14,114 nucleotides of DNA, taken from assembly GCA_001790645.1 (NCBI GenBank), contig MGDB01000114.1, positions 1 through 14,114 on the forward strand, in the 5' to 3' direction. Positions 1-7,150 of the stretch are shown one piece after another. The notes beneath the pieces were generated by a model. It made no database searches, was not told the DNA's origin, and saw nothing but the letters and a program-made list of their open reading frames with translations. Position 1 is the first letter of the stretch. Each line of letters starts with the position of its first letter. Position numbers and translations under genes: made by a program. Source of the DNA: Candidatus Schekmanbacteria bacterium GWA2_38_11. Lineage in GTDB: Bacteria > Schekmanbacteria > GWA2-38-11.

Positions 1-60
1 TGGTCATTGAAATTTATTTTGAATTTTGTGTTTTGTCATTAAAATCCATTTATAAAATTA

Positions 61-66
61 TATAAT
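61..66 (+). promoter_or_regulatory. Possible -10 box upstream of the 76-aa gene
   Basis: A perfect TATAAT lies about 20 nt before the ATG at 87 and is followed by a Shine-Dalgarno-like AGGAGT (77-82). The nearest good -35 candidate, TTGTCA at 33-38, is 22 nt upstream, which is too far for a standard sigma70 spacer. The surroundings are very AT-rich, so a chance match is quite possible. Confidence 0.3.
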
Positions 67-86
67 TATTTTTCATAGGAGTAAAC

Positions 87-317
87 ATGAAGACGAATGT
101 TGAGAGCCTGAAAAAGACGATTTCTGAATTGAAAAAAGTATCAAAGGAAAATACTTCAGATTCTGAGAATCCAAAGGCAGATAAGGAATTAAAGTTGCTC
201 AGGAAGAAGCTTAAGAGGGCACAGAGAAAGCTGCGACTCATAAGCTCTCCTTCACCTAAAGAGAGTAAAAAGGAGGAAGCTGCCGGAGAGAAAAAAGAAG
301 AAGCCAAAGCCGGATGA
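87..317 (+). CDS. Small lysine-rich helical protein, function unknown
   Basis: This 76-aa protein starts at an ATG preceded by AGGAGT with good spacing (AGGAGTAAACATG). It is almost entirely charged. Residues 1-25 and 33-52 look helical or coiled-coil, with a KLLRKKLKRAQRKLR stretch near 37-51, and the tail is rich in Lys, Glu and Ala. There are no cysteines, signal peptide or membrane segment, so a cytosolic location is likely. The basic helix could bind nucleic acid or a partner protein, but that is inference. It is followed after about 150 bp by the pyruvate-kinase-C-terminal-like gene on the same strand, with an AT-rich inverted repeat between them, so co-transcription is uncertain. I do not recognise a named family. 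The case for a real gene rests on the ribosome binding site and the protein-like composition. Confidence 0.6.
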   Translation: MKTNVESLKKTISELKKVSKENTSDSENPKADKELKLLRKKLKRAQRKLRLISSPSPKESKKEEAAGEKKEEAKAG

Positions 318-336
318 TTGAAAACTAAAAATTTCT

Positions 337-449
337 AAATCCTAAATTCTAAATTAGAAACAATATCAAAATCCAAAATCTCAATGCTTTAAACTGTTTT
401 GAAATTTTTTCATTAGTATTTAGGATTTAGATATTAGAATTTAGGATTT
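337..449. repeat. AT-rich inverted-repeat element between two genes
   Basis: AAATCCTAAATTCTAA at 337-352 is an exact 16-bp inverted match of TTAGAATTTAGGATTT at 434-449. The 81 bp between them is also AT-rich, and a further TTTAGGATTTAG lies just inside the right arm. The element fills the gap between the 76-aa gene and the next gene. The right arm ends 21 bp before the ATG at 471, just ahead of that gene's ribosome binding site. Dispersed elements of this composition are common in some uncultured bacterial genomes (general knowledge). No transposase is present. The first 50 bases of the window are similarly AT-rich. Confidence 0.6.
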
Positions 450-470
450 TCTAAGTTGTGAGGGGTAAAA

Positions 471-1022
471 ATGTATTTTTCTAAAACTGGTCCTGAAAAT
501 ACTGAAGAGACATTAAAAATTGCCTTAAGAGAAGCAGAATCTCGGGGCATAAGATATCTTATAGTTGCCTCAACTTTTGGAGACACTGCTTTAAAAGCAG
601 CAAACCTCGTTAAAGGAAAGGATATCAAACTGATAGTTGTAACTCATAACACCGGTTTTAAAAAACCCGGCGAGCAGGAATTCAGAGAGGACGTAAAAAG
701 CGAGGTAGAGAAAACAGGCGGGATTGTCTATACCGGAACAATGGTTCTTAGAGGAATAGGCAGGGGCATTAAAAATAAAATTAATTTTTCTCATGAAGAG
801 ATTATTGCAAATGTTCTGAGGATGTTTTGCCAGGGTATAAAAGTATGTGTTGAGATTGCTGCAATGGCTTCAGATGCGGGTCTTATACCTTTTTCTGATG
901 TAATAGCAGTAGGAGGGACAGCGAGAGGAGCTGATACGGCTTGTGTTATTAAAGCTGACTCATCCAATAATTTTTTTGATATCAAGATCAAAGAGATTCT
1001 TGTTAAACCATCTGAGTTTTGA
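471..1022 (+). CDS. Pyruvate kinase alpha/beta (C-terminal) domain-like protein
   Basis: This 183-aa protein consists of a domain resembling the C-terminal regulatory domain of pyruvate kinase, with no catalytic barrel. The ATG follows a strong GAGGGG with 5-nt spacing. The fold pattern is visible: a Rossmann-like start (RYLIVASTFGDTALKAANL, about 27-45), a strand plus VVTHNTGF (about 56-63), then a conserved second half with EIIANVLRMFCQGIKVCVEI (about 110-129), a DAGLIP segment and a VGGTARGADTA glycine-rich loop (about 147-157) that could bind phosphate or a nucleotide. It ends in KEILVKP, the usual end of such stand-alone domains as I remember them. There is no signal peptide, so it is cytosolic. 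The biochemical function of the stand-alone family is not known to me. An in-frame open stretch of 31 codons follows the TGA stop (see findings). Confidence 0.8.
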   Translation: MYFSKTGPENTEETLKIALREAESRGIRYLIVASTFGDTALKAANLVKGKDIKLIVVTHNTGFKKPGEQEFREDVKSEVEKTGGIVYTGTMVLRGIGRGIKNKINFSHEEIIANVLRMFCQGIKVCVEIAAMASDAGLIPFSDVIAVGGTARGADTACVIKADSSNNFFDIKIKEILVKPSEF

Positions 1023-1383
1023 ATTGATCAGAAAGAGTCCCTGCTTGATCCTCCAACGCTTGTAATGGCGATGGAAAATACAAAAACGAAGAGGAAAAGA
1101 GCCGGGATTAAAAAATAAATCATTTTATTTCCCCTTTAAAGTGTTATAACTTCAAATGAATCCTTTTCCCATTGAGTATTAACAAAAAAATATCAAGCAA
1201 AAATTATGCCAAATAATATCTCTTTGATTTTATGGCATTATTAATTAGAGATAATCTGTTCGGAGTGTTAATAATTTGCCACTTATGTTGGAAAAATTGC
1301 CATTTCTGGAAAAAGTCTTTTGTATAGTTACAAAGCAGTAGGACAGGTGGAACGCCTGTCCTACTATAGTTTGATTCCTGTTT
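1023..1383. other. Intergenic region between convergent genes
   Basis: This 361-bp gap separates the plus-strand pyruvate-kinase-like gene from the end of the minus-strand operon. It holds an open in-frame extension of the upstream gene to a TAA at 1116-1118, about 200 bp of AT-rich sequence with no ORF I trust, and the perfect palindrome at 1337-1365. Confidence 0.6.
1337..1365. repeat. 11-bp-stem perfect hairpin between convergent genes
   Basis: AGTAGGACAGG (1337-1347) and CCTGTCCTACT (1355-1365) are exact reverse complements around the 7-nt loop TGGAACG. The hairpin sits 18 bp beyond the stop codon of the last minus-strand gene. It could act as a transcription end or 3' RNA-stabilising structure for that operon. 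No T-run follows directly on either strand, so it is not a textbook intrinsic terminator. It may equally be a member of a dispersed REP-like repeat family. Confidence 0.65.
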
Positions 1384-1764
1384 CTATTTTTTTTCAGCTT
1401 TACTTGCTGTGGTGCAAGTGTCCATTACCTTGTGAGTTTCGCAGTAGGAGTACTTTTTCCAGCTACCATCCTTCTGTTTTACTTCAAAGCTCTTTGGAAT
1501 AATATCATCTCCTTTACCTTTATTTCCGGTTATCTTGACATCAGTTATCTGACAACCAATTATATATGGTTTTTTCTCGACAACGTTCCATACTTTGCCA
1601 CTCGAATCCTTGAGGGTATGCTTGTGATCCGGTTCCATGCTTGCACAAATAAGTTTCCCCTCAACTGTAATTTCTCCTGCTTTCTCCTGGGCAAAAACTG
1701 ACCCGTAAGAGAAGGAGAAAAAAACTAATGAGAGACTGATTAAAATAATGATTAGCCTTTTCAT
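1384..1764 (-). CDS. Small exported cysteine-containing protein, function unknown
   Basis: I chose the ATG at 1764 (126 aa). A GGGGGTGA Shine-Dalgarno lies 7 nt upstream, and the more upstream in-frame ATG at 1785 would place that sequence inside the coding region. Residues 1-25 form a signal peptide: MKR, a hydrophobic core to about 18, then SVFA before Q26. The mature part begins ITVEGKLIC, followed by HKHTLKDSSGKVW and, later, VKITG, a pattern resembling small exported beta-barrel (OB-like) proteins. Cysteines are at 40, 71, 108 and 117, with histidines at 47, 49 and 111, so disulfides or metal binding are possible. It ends in a Lys-rich tail. It is the last gene of the minus-strand series, 29 bp after the GGDEF-like gene. 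The family name and function are unknown to me. Confidence 0.75.
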   Translation of the reverse strand: MKRLIIILISLSLVFFSFSYGSVFAQEKAGEITVEGKLICASMEPDHKHTLKDSSGKVWNVVEKKPYIIGCQITDVKITGNKGKGDDIIPKSFEVKQKDGSWKKYSYCETHKVMDTCTTASKAEKK

Positions 1765-1793
1765 CCTATTGTCACCCCCTTTCAAAAATTATT

Positions 1794-2360
1794 TTATTCT
1801 TTCATATCTTTTTCAGCGGCTTTTATAAGCTCTTCCGCTGTTTCGCCGTCTTTTGGATAGGAAGCAACCCCTATCCTGATTTCACCCCATTTCATCTCCG
1901 CAGCAGTTGCAAGAAGCCTTTTCTTTATGGTTTCAGAATCCTCATCAGCTGCTATCTGGGAAAGGATGACCTTATATCTTCTGAAATTCATTTTTATAAC
2001 CTGGTCATACTCTCTTAATTTACTCTGCAGTGACTCTACATCTATGGTTCTTCCAGGAAGAAAATTGTGTACACCTCTGGGAACAGCGGTTTTTACATCA
2101 AGGATAAGTAAACCTGTTTTGTAATTAAACCGTTTGGCCCTGCTGAGTTCACTGGCAAGATTTTTTTTCATCGTTCTTTTACTTGAGGTAAAAAAGTTTT
2201 TCTGGACTTTAAGTATTAAAGCAAGCAAAATAGCTACTATCACCACTGCTACAGTAGCTGGAATCAGAATGATATAAAAAGGTAAGTCATTAATAGTCCC
2301 TTGAGTGCATCCATACAGGAGAAGGAAAAATCCAAACAATCCCAAAAATCTTTTTTTCAT
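1794..2360 (-). CDS. Membrane protein with degenerate GGDEF-like domain
   Basis: The start is placed at the ATG at 2360 (188 aa) because GGAGG lies 6 nt upstream. Longer in-frame starts would overlap the preceding dacB gene. The N-terminus is MKKR plus a hydrophobic run ending LLLYGC (C18), a lipobox-like site with Tyr at an unusual position. A second hydrophobic helix spans about 28-51. The remaining ~130 residues follow the outline of a diguanylate cyclase domain: ELSRAKRFN, LLILDVK (84-90) where LLLxDID would be expected, and IRIGVASYPKDGETAEELI (161-179), close to the family's conserved end. The catalytic GG(D/E)EF is absent, since RRYKVIL (127-133) occupies that place, and the metal-binding acidic residues are largely lost. 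It therefore should not make c-di-GMP. A structural, sensory or scaffold role is inferred. It starts 16 bp after dacB, so co-expression is likely. Confidence 0.7.
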   Translation of the reverse strand: MKKRFLGLFGFFLLLYGCTQGTINDLPFYIILIPATVAVVIVAILLALILKVQKNFFTSSKRTMKKNLASELSRAKRFNYKTGLLILDVKTAVPRGVHNFLPGRTIDVESLQSKLREYDQVIKMNFRRYKVILSQIAADEDSETIKKRLLATAAEMKWGEIRIGVASYPKDGETAEELIKAAEKDMKE

Positions 2361-2376
2361 AAAATTCCTCCAAGAG

Positions 2377-4008
2377 TTAATTCTTTGTTTCCTCCAGAGA
2401 GATACCATTTCTTGAAAATTTGTTTAATGTTAGTATTATCGAGTTTTGCACACTTTTTACAGCCCACGGGTCAGAACAGCGGTTGGCAAAGAAGGAAAAT
2501 GCTAAAGGTTCGTTATCAGCAGTAACAACGTATCCGGAAAGGCATGTGACTCCGTTAAGAGTTCCTGTTTTTGCCCTGGTCCTCCTCTCACTGAAAAAAC
2601 CGTTCAGCCTTTTTTTCAATGATCCGTCTATCCCGAATGTCGGAAGGGATGAGACATATTCCGGCCAGAGCTCAAAATTGTTATACATATATTCCAGGAG
2701 CCTTACCATCTGGGAAGATGTGATTTTGTTTTTTTTAGACAACCCTGCTCCATCCCCGAGACTGTAGCTTCCTTTTTCTATCCCGATTTTCCCGAGAAAC
2801 TCTTCTTCAACTTCTATCCCCTTTTCTTTTGTCCCGGGTGCTCCTTTGATCTCAGCGCCCAGGGTTTTAAGAATCTGCTCGGCTATAAAATTGTTGCTGA
2901 ATTTGTTCATATCCCTAACCACATTTGACAGCGATTTTGAATTATGGATAGACAAAATCCTGGCATTTCCTGTAACCAATCCTTCCATGACCTTACCTTT
3001 AACGGAGATTCCTCTTCTATCAAGAAAATCCTTAAACACTGTAGCTGTATAAACCGGAGGATTCTCTATTTTCTTATATGTCTCTATCTGGCCATGGTTT
3101 GATACTCTTCCCTGTAAAATTATTTTTTCGTTTTCATCATAGTCATCGTTTACCCGCCTTACCGCCAATGAAGCTTTTTCCCCCGATCTTCTCAATGACA
3201 TCCTGTTTTCAACATCTATATAATCAGTAGGAGGATCTACTGCCACAGCAGGATGAACTCCGTTCTGGGAAGATGAAGAAGCGACAATTCTCACCGTATT
3301 GTAGCCGAGCGAGAGTGCTCCTACCAGAGCCGTATACAGGCTTTCCTTAGGATATTCCTCCCAGCCGTCTCCCATCCTTTTGGCGTCAAAAAAAGAATCA
3401 TCTGCTATGATGTTTCCTGATACTTCCCTTACCCCTTTGAGGAACAGGTCATTGGCAATTACCCAGAGTTCTTCCGGAACAAGAGAAGGGTCTCCAAACC
3501 CCTTCAGATAAATATTTCCGCTGATTTTACCACCTTTCATGGTGCCATCATAATAAACTATGGTTTTAAAGGTATATTCCGGTTTTAAATAAGCAAGGGC
3601 TGCCGCAGAAGTGATTAATTTCACAGTCGATGCCGGAAGCAGAGAAAGATCAGGGTTTTTTTCATAAAACACATCTCCGGTTTTTAAAGATTTTATTTTA
3701 ATCCCGTACTGGGAATTTCTCAGGGCTCCGGCATTGACAACCCTTTCAATTTCTTTCCTCAGGTTTTTTACAGAGTTTTGTTCGGATCCCTCATCAGATT
3801 TGTCTTCCTTTACTATTACCGGAAAGGCTAAATCACTTTTTCTGGATATTTTTGCCTTCTTTGGCGGCGAATATTTTTTCTTAGTTGCAAAAGCGTTAGA
3901 AACTATCCCAATATTTTTGGGTCCCGCCAACAAGTTAGTCAATGTCTCAAATAAAAGAAATATTATTAGTCCAAACCTGATTTTTTTATTTTTTAAAAGC
4001 ATGAACAA
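2377..4008 (-). CDS. dacB: D-alanyl-D-alanine carboxypeptidase/endopeptidase, PBP4 family
   Basis: This 543-aa periplasmic penicillin-binding protein trims or cleaves cross-linked peptidoglycan peptides. All three active-site motifs are visible: STVK at 127-130 (nucleophile Ser127, in PASTVKL), SNN at 371-373 and KTG at 480-482. The large insertion between the first two motifs is typical of class C PBP4. A hydrophobic stretch at about 11-28 serves as signal or anchor, followed by a low-complexity Lys/Ser/Glu linker (about 42-80). The start is TTG at 4008, with AGGAG 8 nt upstream; the next in-frame ATG, two codons later, would have a 14-nt spacer. It lies 20 bp after the TPR gene and 16 bp before the degenerate GGDEF gene, inside the apparent envelope operon. 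Length is slightly above the usual ~480-500 aa because of the N-terminal linker. Confidence 0.95.
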   Translation of the reverse strand: MFMLLKNKKIRFGLIIFLLFETLTNLLAGPKNIGIVSNAFATKKKYSPPKKAKISRKSDLAFPVIVKEDKSDEGSEQNSVKNLRKEIERVVNAGALRNSQYGIKIKSLKTGDVFYEKNPDLSLLPASTVKLITSAAALAYLKPEYTFKTIVYYDGTMKGGKISGNIYLKGFGDPSLVPEELWVIANDLFLKGVREVSGNIIADDSFFDAKRMGDGWEEYPKESLYTALVGALSLGYNTVRIVASSSSQNGVHPAVAVDPPTDYIDVENRMSLRRSGEKASLAVRRVNDDYDENEKIILQGRVSNHGQIETYKKIENPPVYTATVFKDFLDRRGISVKGKVMEGLVTGNARILSIHNSKSLSNVVRDMNKFSNNFIAEQILKTLGAEIKGAPGTKEKGIEVEEEFLGKIGIEKGSYSLGDGAGLSKKNKITSSQMVRLLEYMYNNFELWPEYVSSLPTFGIDGSLKKRLNGFFSERRTRAKTGTLNGVTCLSGYVVTADNEPLAFSFFANRCSDPWAVKSVQNSIILTLNKFSRNGISLEETKN

Positions 4009-4028
4009 AGCTGAATCTCCTGTTTTCT

Positions 4029-4934
4029 TTAGTTTTCTATTCTTCTATCATTAGCTTTTTTCAGATTTTCATATATCTCAAACTCTTTTTTCGCCAGATC
4101 TTTCTCTCCTTTTTTCTTATAAATCTCTCCTAGTCGGTAATGTGCCCATAAAAAATTGCTATCTATTCCAATTGTTTTTTTAAACTCTCGAATGGCGTTC
4201 TCCATATCATTTTTATTCTGATAAATTTTTCCCCTATAATAATTGGCTATAGCAATTTTTGGATTAATTCTTATAACCTCTCCAAATTCCTTTAAGGCTT
4301 CATTATCCATACCTTTTTGAAGATAAACTCTTCCTAACCCATGATGTGCCCAGGCATTAGCAGGATCAAGGCTGATTGATTTGCTGAATTCTTCACCTGC
4401 CAAACCCCATTTTCCTTCCTTTTTAAAATTTATCCCATTTTTATAATGGGTAAAGGCTTCTGTTTTAGAGGTTTCTGTTACCTTTGTTTCAGAAACACTG
4501 TTTTTCTCCTGTTTTTGGGGTTCAGTTATCGGTTCAATAACTTTTTCAGGGTTTTCTTTCCCATTTTCGTTCGTTGAATCGCCTTCTTTTTTAACTTCTC
4601 CATCTCGAATTTCCTTTATAGCCTGTGGAGATTGTATCATACTTTTTAGTTTTTGGGGTAACAAATTCTTTTTTGGAAGGGGGGTTTCTTCTTGTTCTGA
4701 AAAAAAGTAAAATAATAAAGAGATGATTAATAGAAAAAATAAGAAAAGAACAACTGCTTTTAATCTAAACCGGGTCTTTAAAGTACCGGAAGATTTTTCT
4801 TCAGTGCTTTTATTATTTCTCTCATTTACCGCAGTAAGCCTGTAAAACCTGTTGCAATAGGGACATCTCAAGAGACCCTCTTCGACTTCTCTATTGCAAA
4901 AGGGACATTCTTTGAAACCTTTTTTCTCAGCCAT
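4029..4934 (-). CDS. Zinc-ribbon, membrane-anchored TPR protein
   Basis: This 301-aa protein has three clear parts. An N-terminal zinc ribbon has CPFC (C10, C13) and CPYC (C24, C27). One transmembrane helix covers about 60-78. After a Glu/Lys/Thr-rich linker (about 80-158) come roughly four 34-residue TPR units (160-295), with repeated features such as AWAHHGLGRVYLQKG, IANYYRGKIYQNK and LWAHYRLGEIYKKKG. With no signal peptide, the ribbon should be cytoplasmic and the TPRs outside. TPRs mediate protein-protein contacts, so an assembly or scaffold role in the envelope is inferred. The start lacks a good Shine-Dalgarno sequence but lies only 7 nt after the stop of the preceding 75-aa gene, suggesting translational coupling. 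dacB begins 20 bp downstream. No specific family name is recognised. Confidence 0.85.
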   Translation of the reverse strand: MAEKKGFKECPFCNREVEEGLLRCPYCNRFYRLTAVNERNNKSTEEKSSGTLKTRFRLKAVVLFLFFLLIISLLFYFFSEQEETPLPKKNLLPQKLKSMIQSPQAIKEIRDGEVKKEGDSTNENGKENPEKVIEPITEPQKQEKNSVSETKVTETSKTEAFTHYKNGINFKKEGKWGLAGEEFSKSISLDPANAWAHHGLGRVYLQKGMDNEALKEFGEVIRINPKIAIANYYRGKIYQNKNDMENAIREFKKTIGIDSNFLWAHYRLGEIYKKKGEKDLAKKEFEIYENLKKANDRRIEN

Positions 4935-4941
4935 GTTACTT

Positions 4942-5169
4942 TTAATGAGGTTTTGTTTTTGCTTCCTTTGCTTTGGTAACGTCCCCTTCAGTCTTTTTTA
5001 TCTCTTCATCTATCATTGATCTGATCGCTAATAAAATTTCTTTTTTAGAATTCCCGAGATGTTCTATTACTTCATCTGGAAATTTTGATAATACCGCATT
5101 TAAAATATTCTGCCGCAATTCTTTGCATTTCTTTTTAAATTCTTCCCTGCTTTTGTCTTCTTCAGCCAT
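4942..5169 (-). CDS. Small helical protein between ubiB-like and TPR genes
   Basis: This 75-aa acidic/basic helical protein has no signal peptide or membrane helix. The ATG follows AAAGGAG with 6-nt spacing, a strong site. Residues 4-65 look like two or three amphipathic helices, with FPDEVIEHLGNSKKEILLAI near 30-49 the most family-like stretch, and a Lys-rich tail. It begins 15 bp after the UbiB/ABC1 kinase and ends 7 bp before the TPR gene, so it is very probably co-translated. I believe similar short proteins accompany ABC1 kinase genes in other bacteria, but I have no name for them. A partner or regulator of the kinase is a reasonable inference; a phasin-like role is another possibility. 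Confidence 0.75.
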   Translation of the reverse strand: MAEEDKSREEFKKKCKELRQNILNAVLSKFPDEVIEHLGNSKKEILLAIRSMIDEEIKKTEGDVTKAKEAKTKPH

Positions 5170-5184
5170 AAAAATCTCCTTTCA

Positions 5185-6849
5185 TTATGATACAAATGGG
5201 AATTTTTCTTCAATATCTCTTTCTACTCTTTTTCTGTGCCATTCTGCGGGGTTAAATACCCGCCTTGCAGGTAGTGCAAAAGTCACTAACAATAAAAAAC
5301 CTGCTAACCCGAAGGATATAAGAAGTAACCATATACTTTCAATCCTTAAATACAATATTGCCCCAACCAAAGCAATAGATGTGGCAGTTATACTCACTAA
5401 CACTCTGCGGAACATGTAGCTGAAGATCCCCTCTAACCATGCAATGTCGACCGGATGGAGTCTGACTCTGAACTGCTCTCTTCCAGCTAATCTCATGACC
5501 TTTTCTAAATTCTGTGTTAGCTTATAGAGGTCTCTAAATTTGCTAAATACAAAATCCATTATTTCAACGGGCGGTTCCTTTAGTGCCTTTCCAAACATTT
5601 TTTTCACAATTGGAGTTCCGTCCTTAATCCCGTTAAAATCCGGATCATACTTCATTCCTATCCCTTCTATTAAGATTGCTGTCTTAAAAAGGTAGACGAG
5701 ATTTGAGGGAAGATTAAGGGGGAAATGATAAAATGTATTGAATATTTCATTAGAAAGTTCCTTTATCCTCTTTTTAGAAATCTTTTTCTTATCAAAAATG
5801 TTCATCATCATCTCTGCTGCATCCTTCAGGACTGTGAGGTTAATTTCAGGTCCTGAAGGATGCATTGAAAGTCCTTCCATCAGACCATCAAAATTTCTAT
5901 TAGCACCCGCAATAGCTGTTTTTACCAGTTCCCGCTTTGTTTCTTCATCAATAGTTATTACCATCCCAAAATCTAAAAGTATAATCTTACCCTCTTGGTT
6001 TACAAAGATATTTCCAGGATGGGGGTCAGCATGAAAAAAACCATCGATTAAAACCTGCTGGGAATATATAATTATAAGGTTTTCTAATATCTTTTTTATG
6101 TCCAGGTTAATCCTGGTCAGTTCTTCGATCTGATCGATCTTTATGCCTTTGTAATACTTAAGAACCAAAACCCTCTTTGTGTTAAGTTCCATATAAACAT
6201 CTGGTATTATAATATTTTCATTTCCTGCAAAATTTTTCTGAAAGCGGAGAACATTTTCTGCTTCTCTGGAGAAATTCATTTCTTCTTTGATTATTTTTGA
6301 AAATTCCCTGACTATGGTGCTAAGGATATTGATTTCATGAGTAGGGAATACCCGGAGCAAAAAGTTTATTATTATCATTAAGATCGATATATCTACAGAT
6401 ATCAGCTCTTCAACCCCGGGCCGAAGCACCTTTACCACGACATCCTCTCCTTTAAAAGTTGCGCGGTGCACTTGCCCAAGAGAAGCAGCGGCTATGGACT
6501 CATCAGAGAATTTTTCAAAAATTTCTCCAATCGGTTTATTAAATTCATTTTCAACTACCTTTATGATTTTTTTTGTCTCAAGGGGCGGTACTTTGTCCTG
6601 CAAAGTTGATAGCTGGTTAAGGTAGATTTCAGGTAAAAGGTCTGCTCTGCTGCTTAAAATTTGTGTCAATTTTATGAAAGTAGGACCAAGATGGGCTATC
6701 TTTGCCGTTAGCTTTTTAGCTCTTTTCAGATGGGCAGCTTTTGTAACTATAAGAGAACTTCCAAAAAAAATAAATTTCCTTTGATCCCTTAAAAAGGATA
6801 AAACAAAGGGTAGTAAATTAAAAAAAACAATTAAGCTTCTTATAATCAT
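5185..6849 (-). CDS. ubiB: UbiB/ABC1 (AarF) family atypical kinase
   Basis: This 554-aa member of the ABC1/UbiB protein-kinase-like family is linked in other bacteria to isoprenoid quinone or lipid metabolism at the membrane. Visible motifs are KLTQ at 60-63 (the family's KxGQ site), the Ala-rich AAAS loop at 120-123 in place of a P-loop, VVVK with Lys140, HADPHPGN at 273-280 with Asp275, and the metal-binding DFG at 293-295. Two C-terminal transmembrane helices lie at about 482-501 and 504-525, as usual in the family. KLTQ rather than KLGQ is a small departure. No strong Shine-Dalgarno precedes the ATG at 6849, which starts 19 bp after a 59-aa membrane peptide, so coupling to it is possible. 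No quinone biosynthesis genes are nearby, so the symbol denotes family, not proven ubiquinone function. Confidence 0.9.
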   Translation of the reverse strand: MIIRSLIVFFNLLPFVLSFLRDQRKFIFFGSSLIVTKAAHLKRAKKLTAKIAHLGPTFIKLTQILSSRADLLPEIYLNQLSTLQDKVPPLETKKIIKVVENEFNKPIGEIFEKFSDESIAAASLGQVHRATFKGEDVVVKVLRPGVEELISVDISILMIIINFLLRVFPTHEINILSTIVREFSKIIKEEMNFSREAENVLRFQKNFAGNENIIIPDVYMELNTKRVLVLKYYKGIKIDQIEELTRINLDIKKILENLIIIYSQQVLIDGFFHADPHPGNIFVNQEGKIILLDFGMVITIDEETKRELVKTAIAGANRNFDGLMEGLSMHPSGPEINLTVLKDAAEMMMNIFDKKKISKKRIKELSNEIFNTFYHFPLNLPSNLVYLFKTAILIEGIGMKYDPDFNGIKDGTPIVKKMFGKALKEPPVEIMDFVFSKFRDLYKLTQNLEKVMRLAGREQFRVRLHPVDIAWLEGIFSYMFRRVLVSITATSIALVGAILYLRIESIWLLLISFGLAGFLLLVTFALPARRVFNPAEWHRKRVERDIEEKFPFVS

Positions 6850-6868
6850 AAAAATGGGAAGTTAAAAC

Positions 6869-7048
6869 TCAAGACAGGAGAGAAATTATTAAACCAAGAC
6901 CTATGGTCATACCTATTAAACCAAATAATGCATAGATTCCATTCTTAAAACATAAAAATAAATTATCCTCTCTCTCATCGAAGTCTAAGATTCCCCATAT
7001 TGTAGAAACAACAACCGCTAAAAAAATAAGACTCAAAACCTGGAACAT
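6869..7048 (-). CDS. 59-aa two-helix membrane peptide at head of the operon
   Basis: A short ORF reads ATG at 7048 to TGA at 6869-6871. AGAAAGGA lies 6 nt before the ATG. The peptide has two hydrophobic helices, about 4-20 (VLSLIFLAVVVSTIWGI) and about 38-58 (Gly/Leu/Ile-rich, with GLIGMTIGLGLIISLL), joined by an acidic loop DFDEREDN. It predicts a small integral membrane protein with a short charged loop and no known domain. It lies 19 bp before the UbiB/ABC1 kinase and is the first gene of the minus-strand series, preceded by a possible promoter. That placement suggests it is a membrane partner of the kinase, but this is inference. A real gene is supported by the ribosome binding site, the membrane-protein pattern and tight spacing. 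Confidence 0.7.
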   Translation of the reverse strand: MFQVLSLIFLAVVVSTIWGILDFDEREDNLFLCFKNGIYALFGLIGMTIGLGLIISLLS

Positions 7049-7072
7049 TTAATATCCTTTCTTACCAAATAC

Positions 7073-7101
7073 ATTTTAACACGCCCCTTACTGCAAGGGA
7101 A
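7073..7101 (-). promoter_or_regulatory. Possible promoter for the minus-strand operon
   Basis: On the minus strand, a TAAAAT -10 box (7073-7078) is preceded after 17 nt by TTCCCT (7096-7101). That gives an expected start of transcription about 18 nt before the ATG at 7048. The -10 matches 5 of 6 consensus bases but the -35 only 3 of 6, so this is tentative. The position just ahead of the first gene of the series supports it. Confidence 0.3.
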
Positions 7102-7150
7102 GAATTGTGTTTAATGACTTATTCATGTTAATAACAAATAACAAAATCCC

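Noticed and set aside
1020..1118. Selenocysteine readthrough of the TGA in the pyruvate-kinase-like gene
   Set aside because: No SECIS-like hairpin directly follows the TGA, and the residues before it already match the expected end of the domain.
1337..1365. Intrinsic terminator
   Set aside because: The stem is strong but no T-run follows on either strand, so I list it as a hairpin repeat with possible transcript-end function only.
1432..1701. 89-codon plus-strand ORF opposite the exported protein gene
   Set aside because: The minus-strand gene has a clear signal peptide and ribosome binding site; the plus-strand frame is its complement shadow.
4973..5419. 148-codon plus-strand ORF opposite the ubiB and 75-aa genes
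   Set aside because: It is antisense to two well-supported genes, has Ser/Ile/Phe-rich composition typical of a shadow frame, and has no ribosome binding site.
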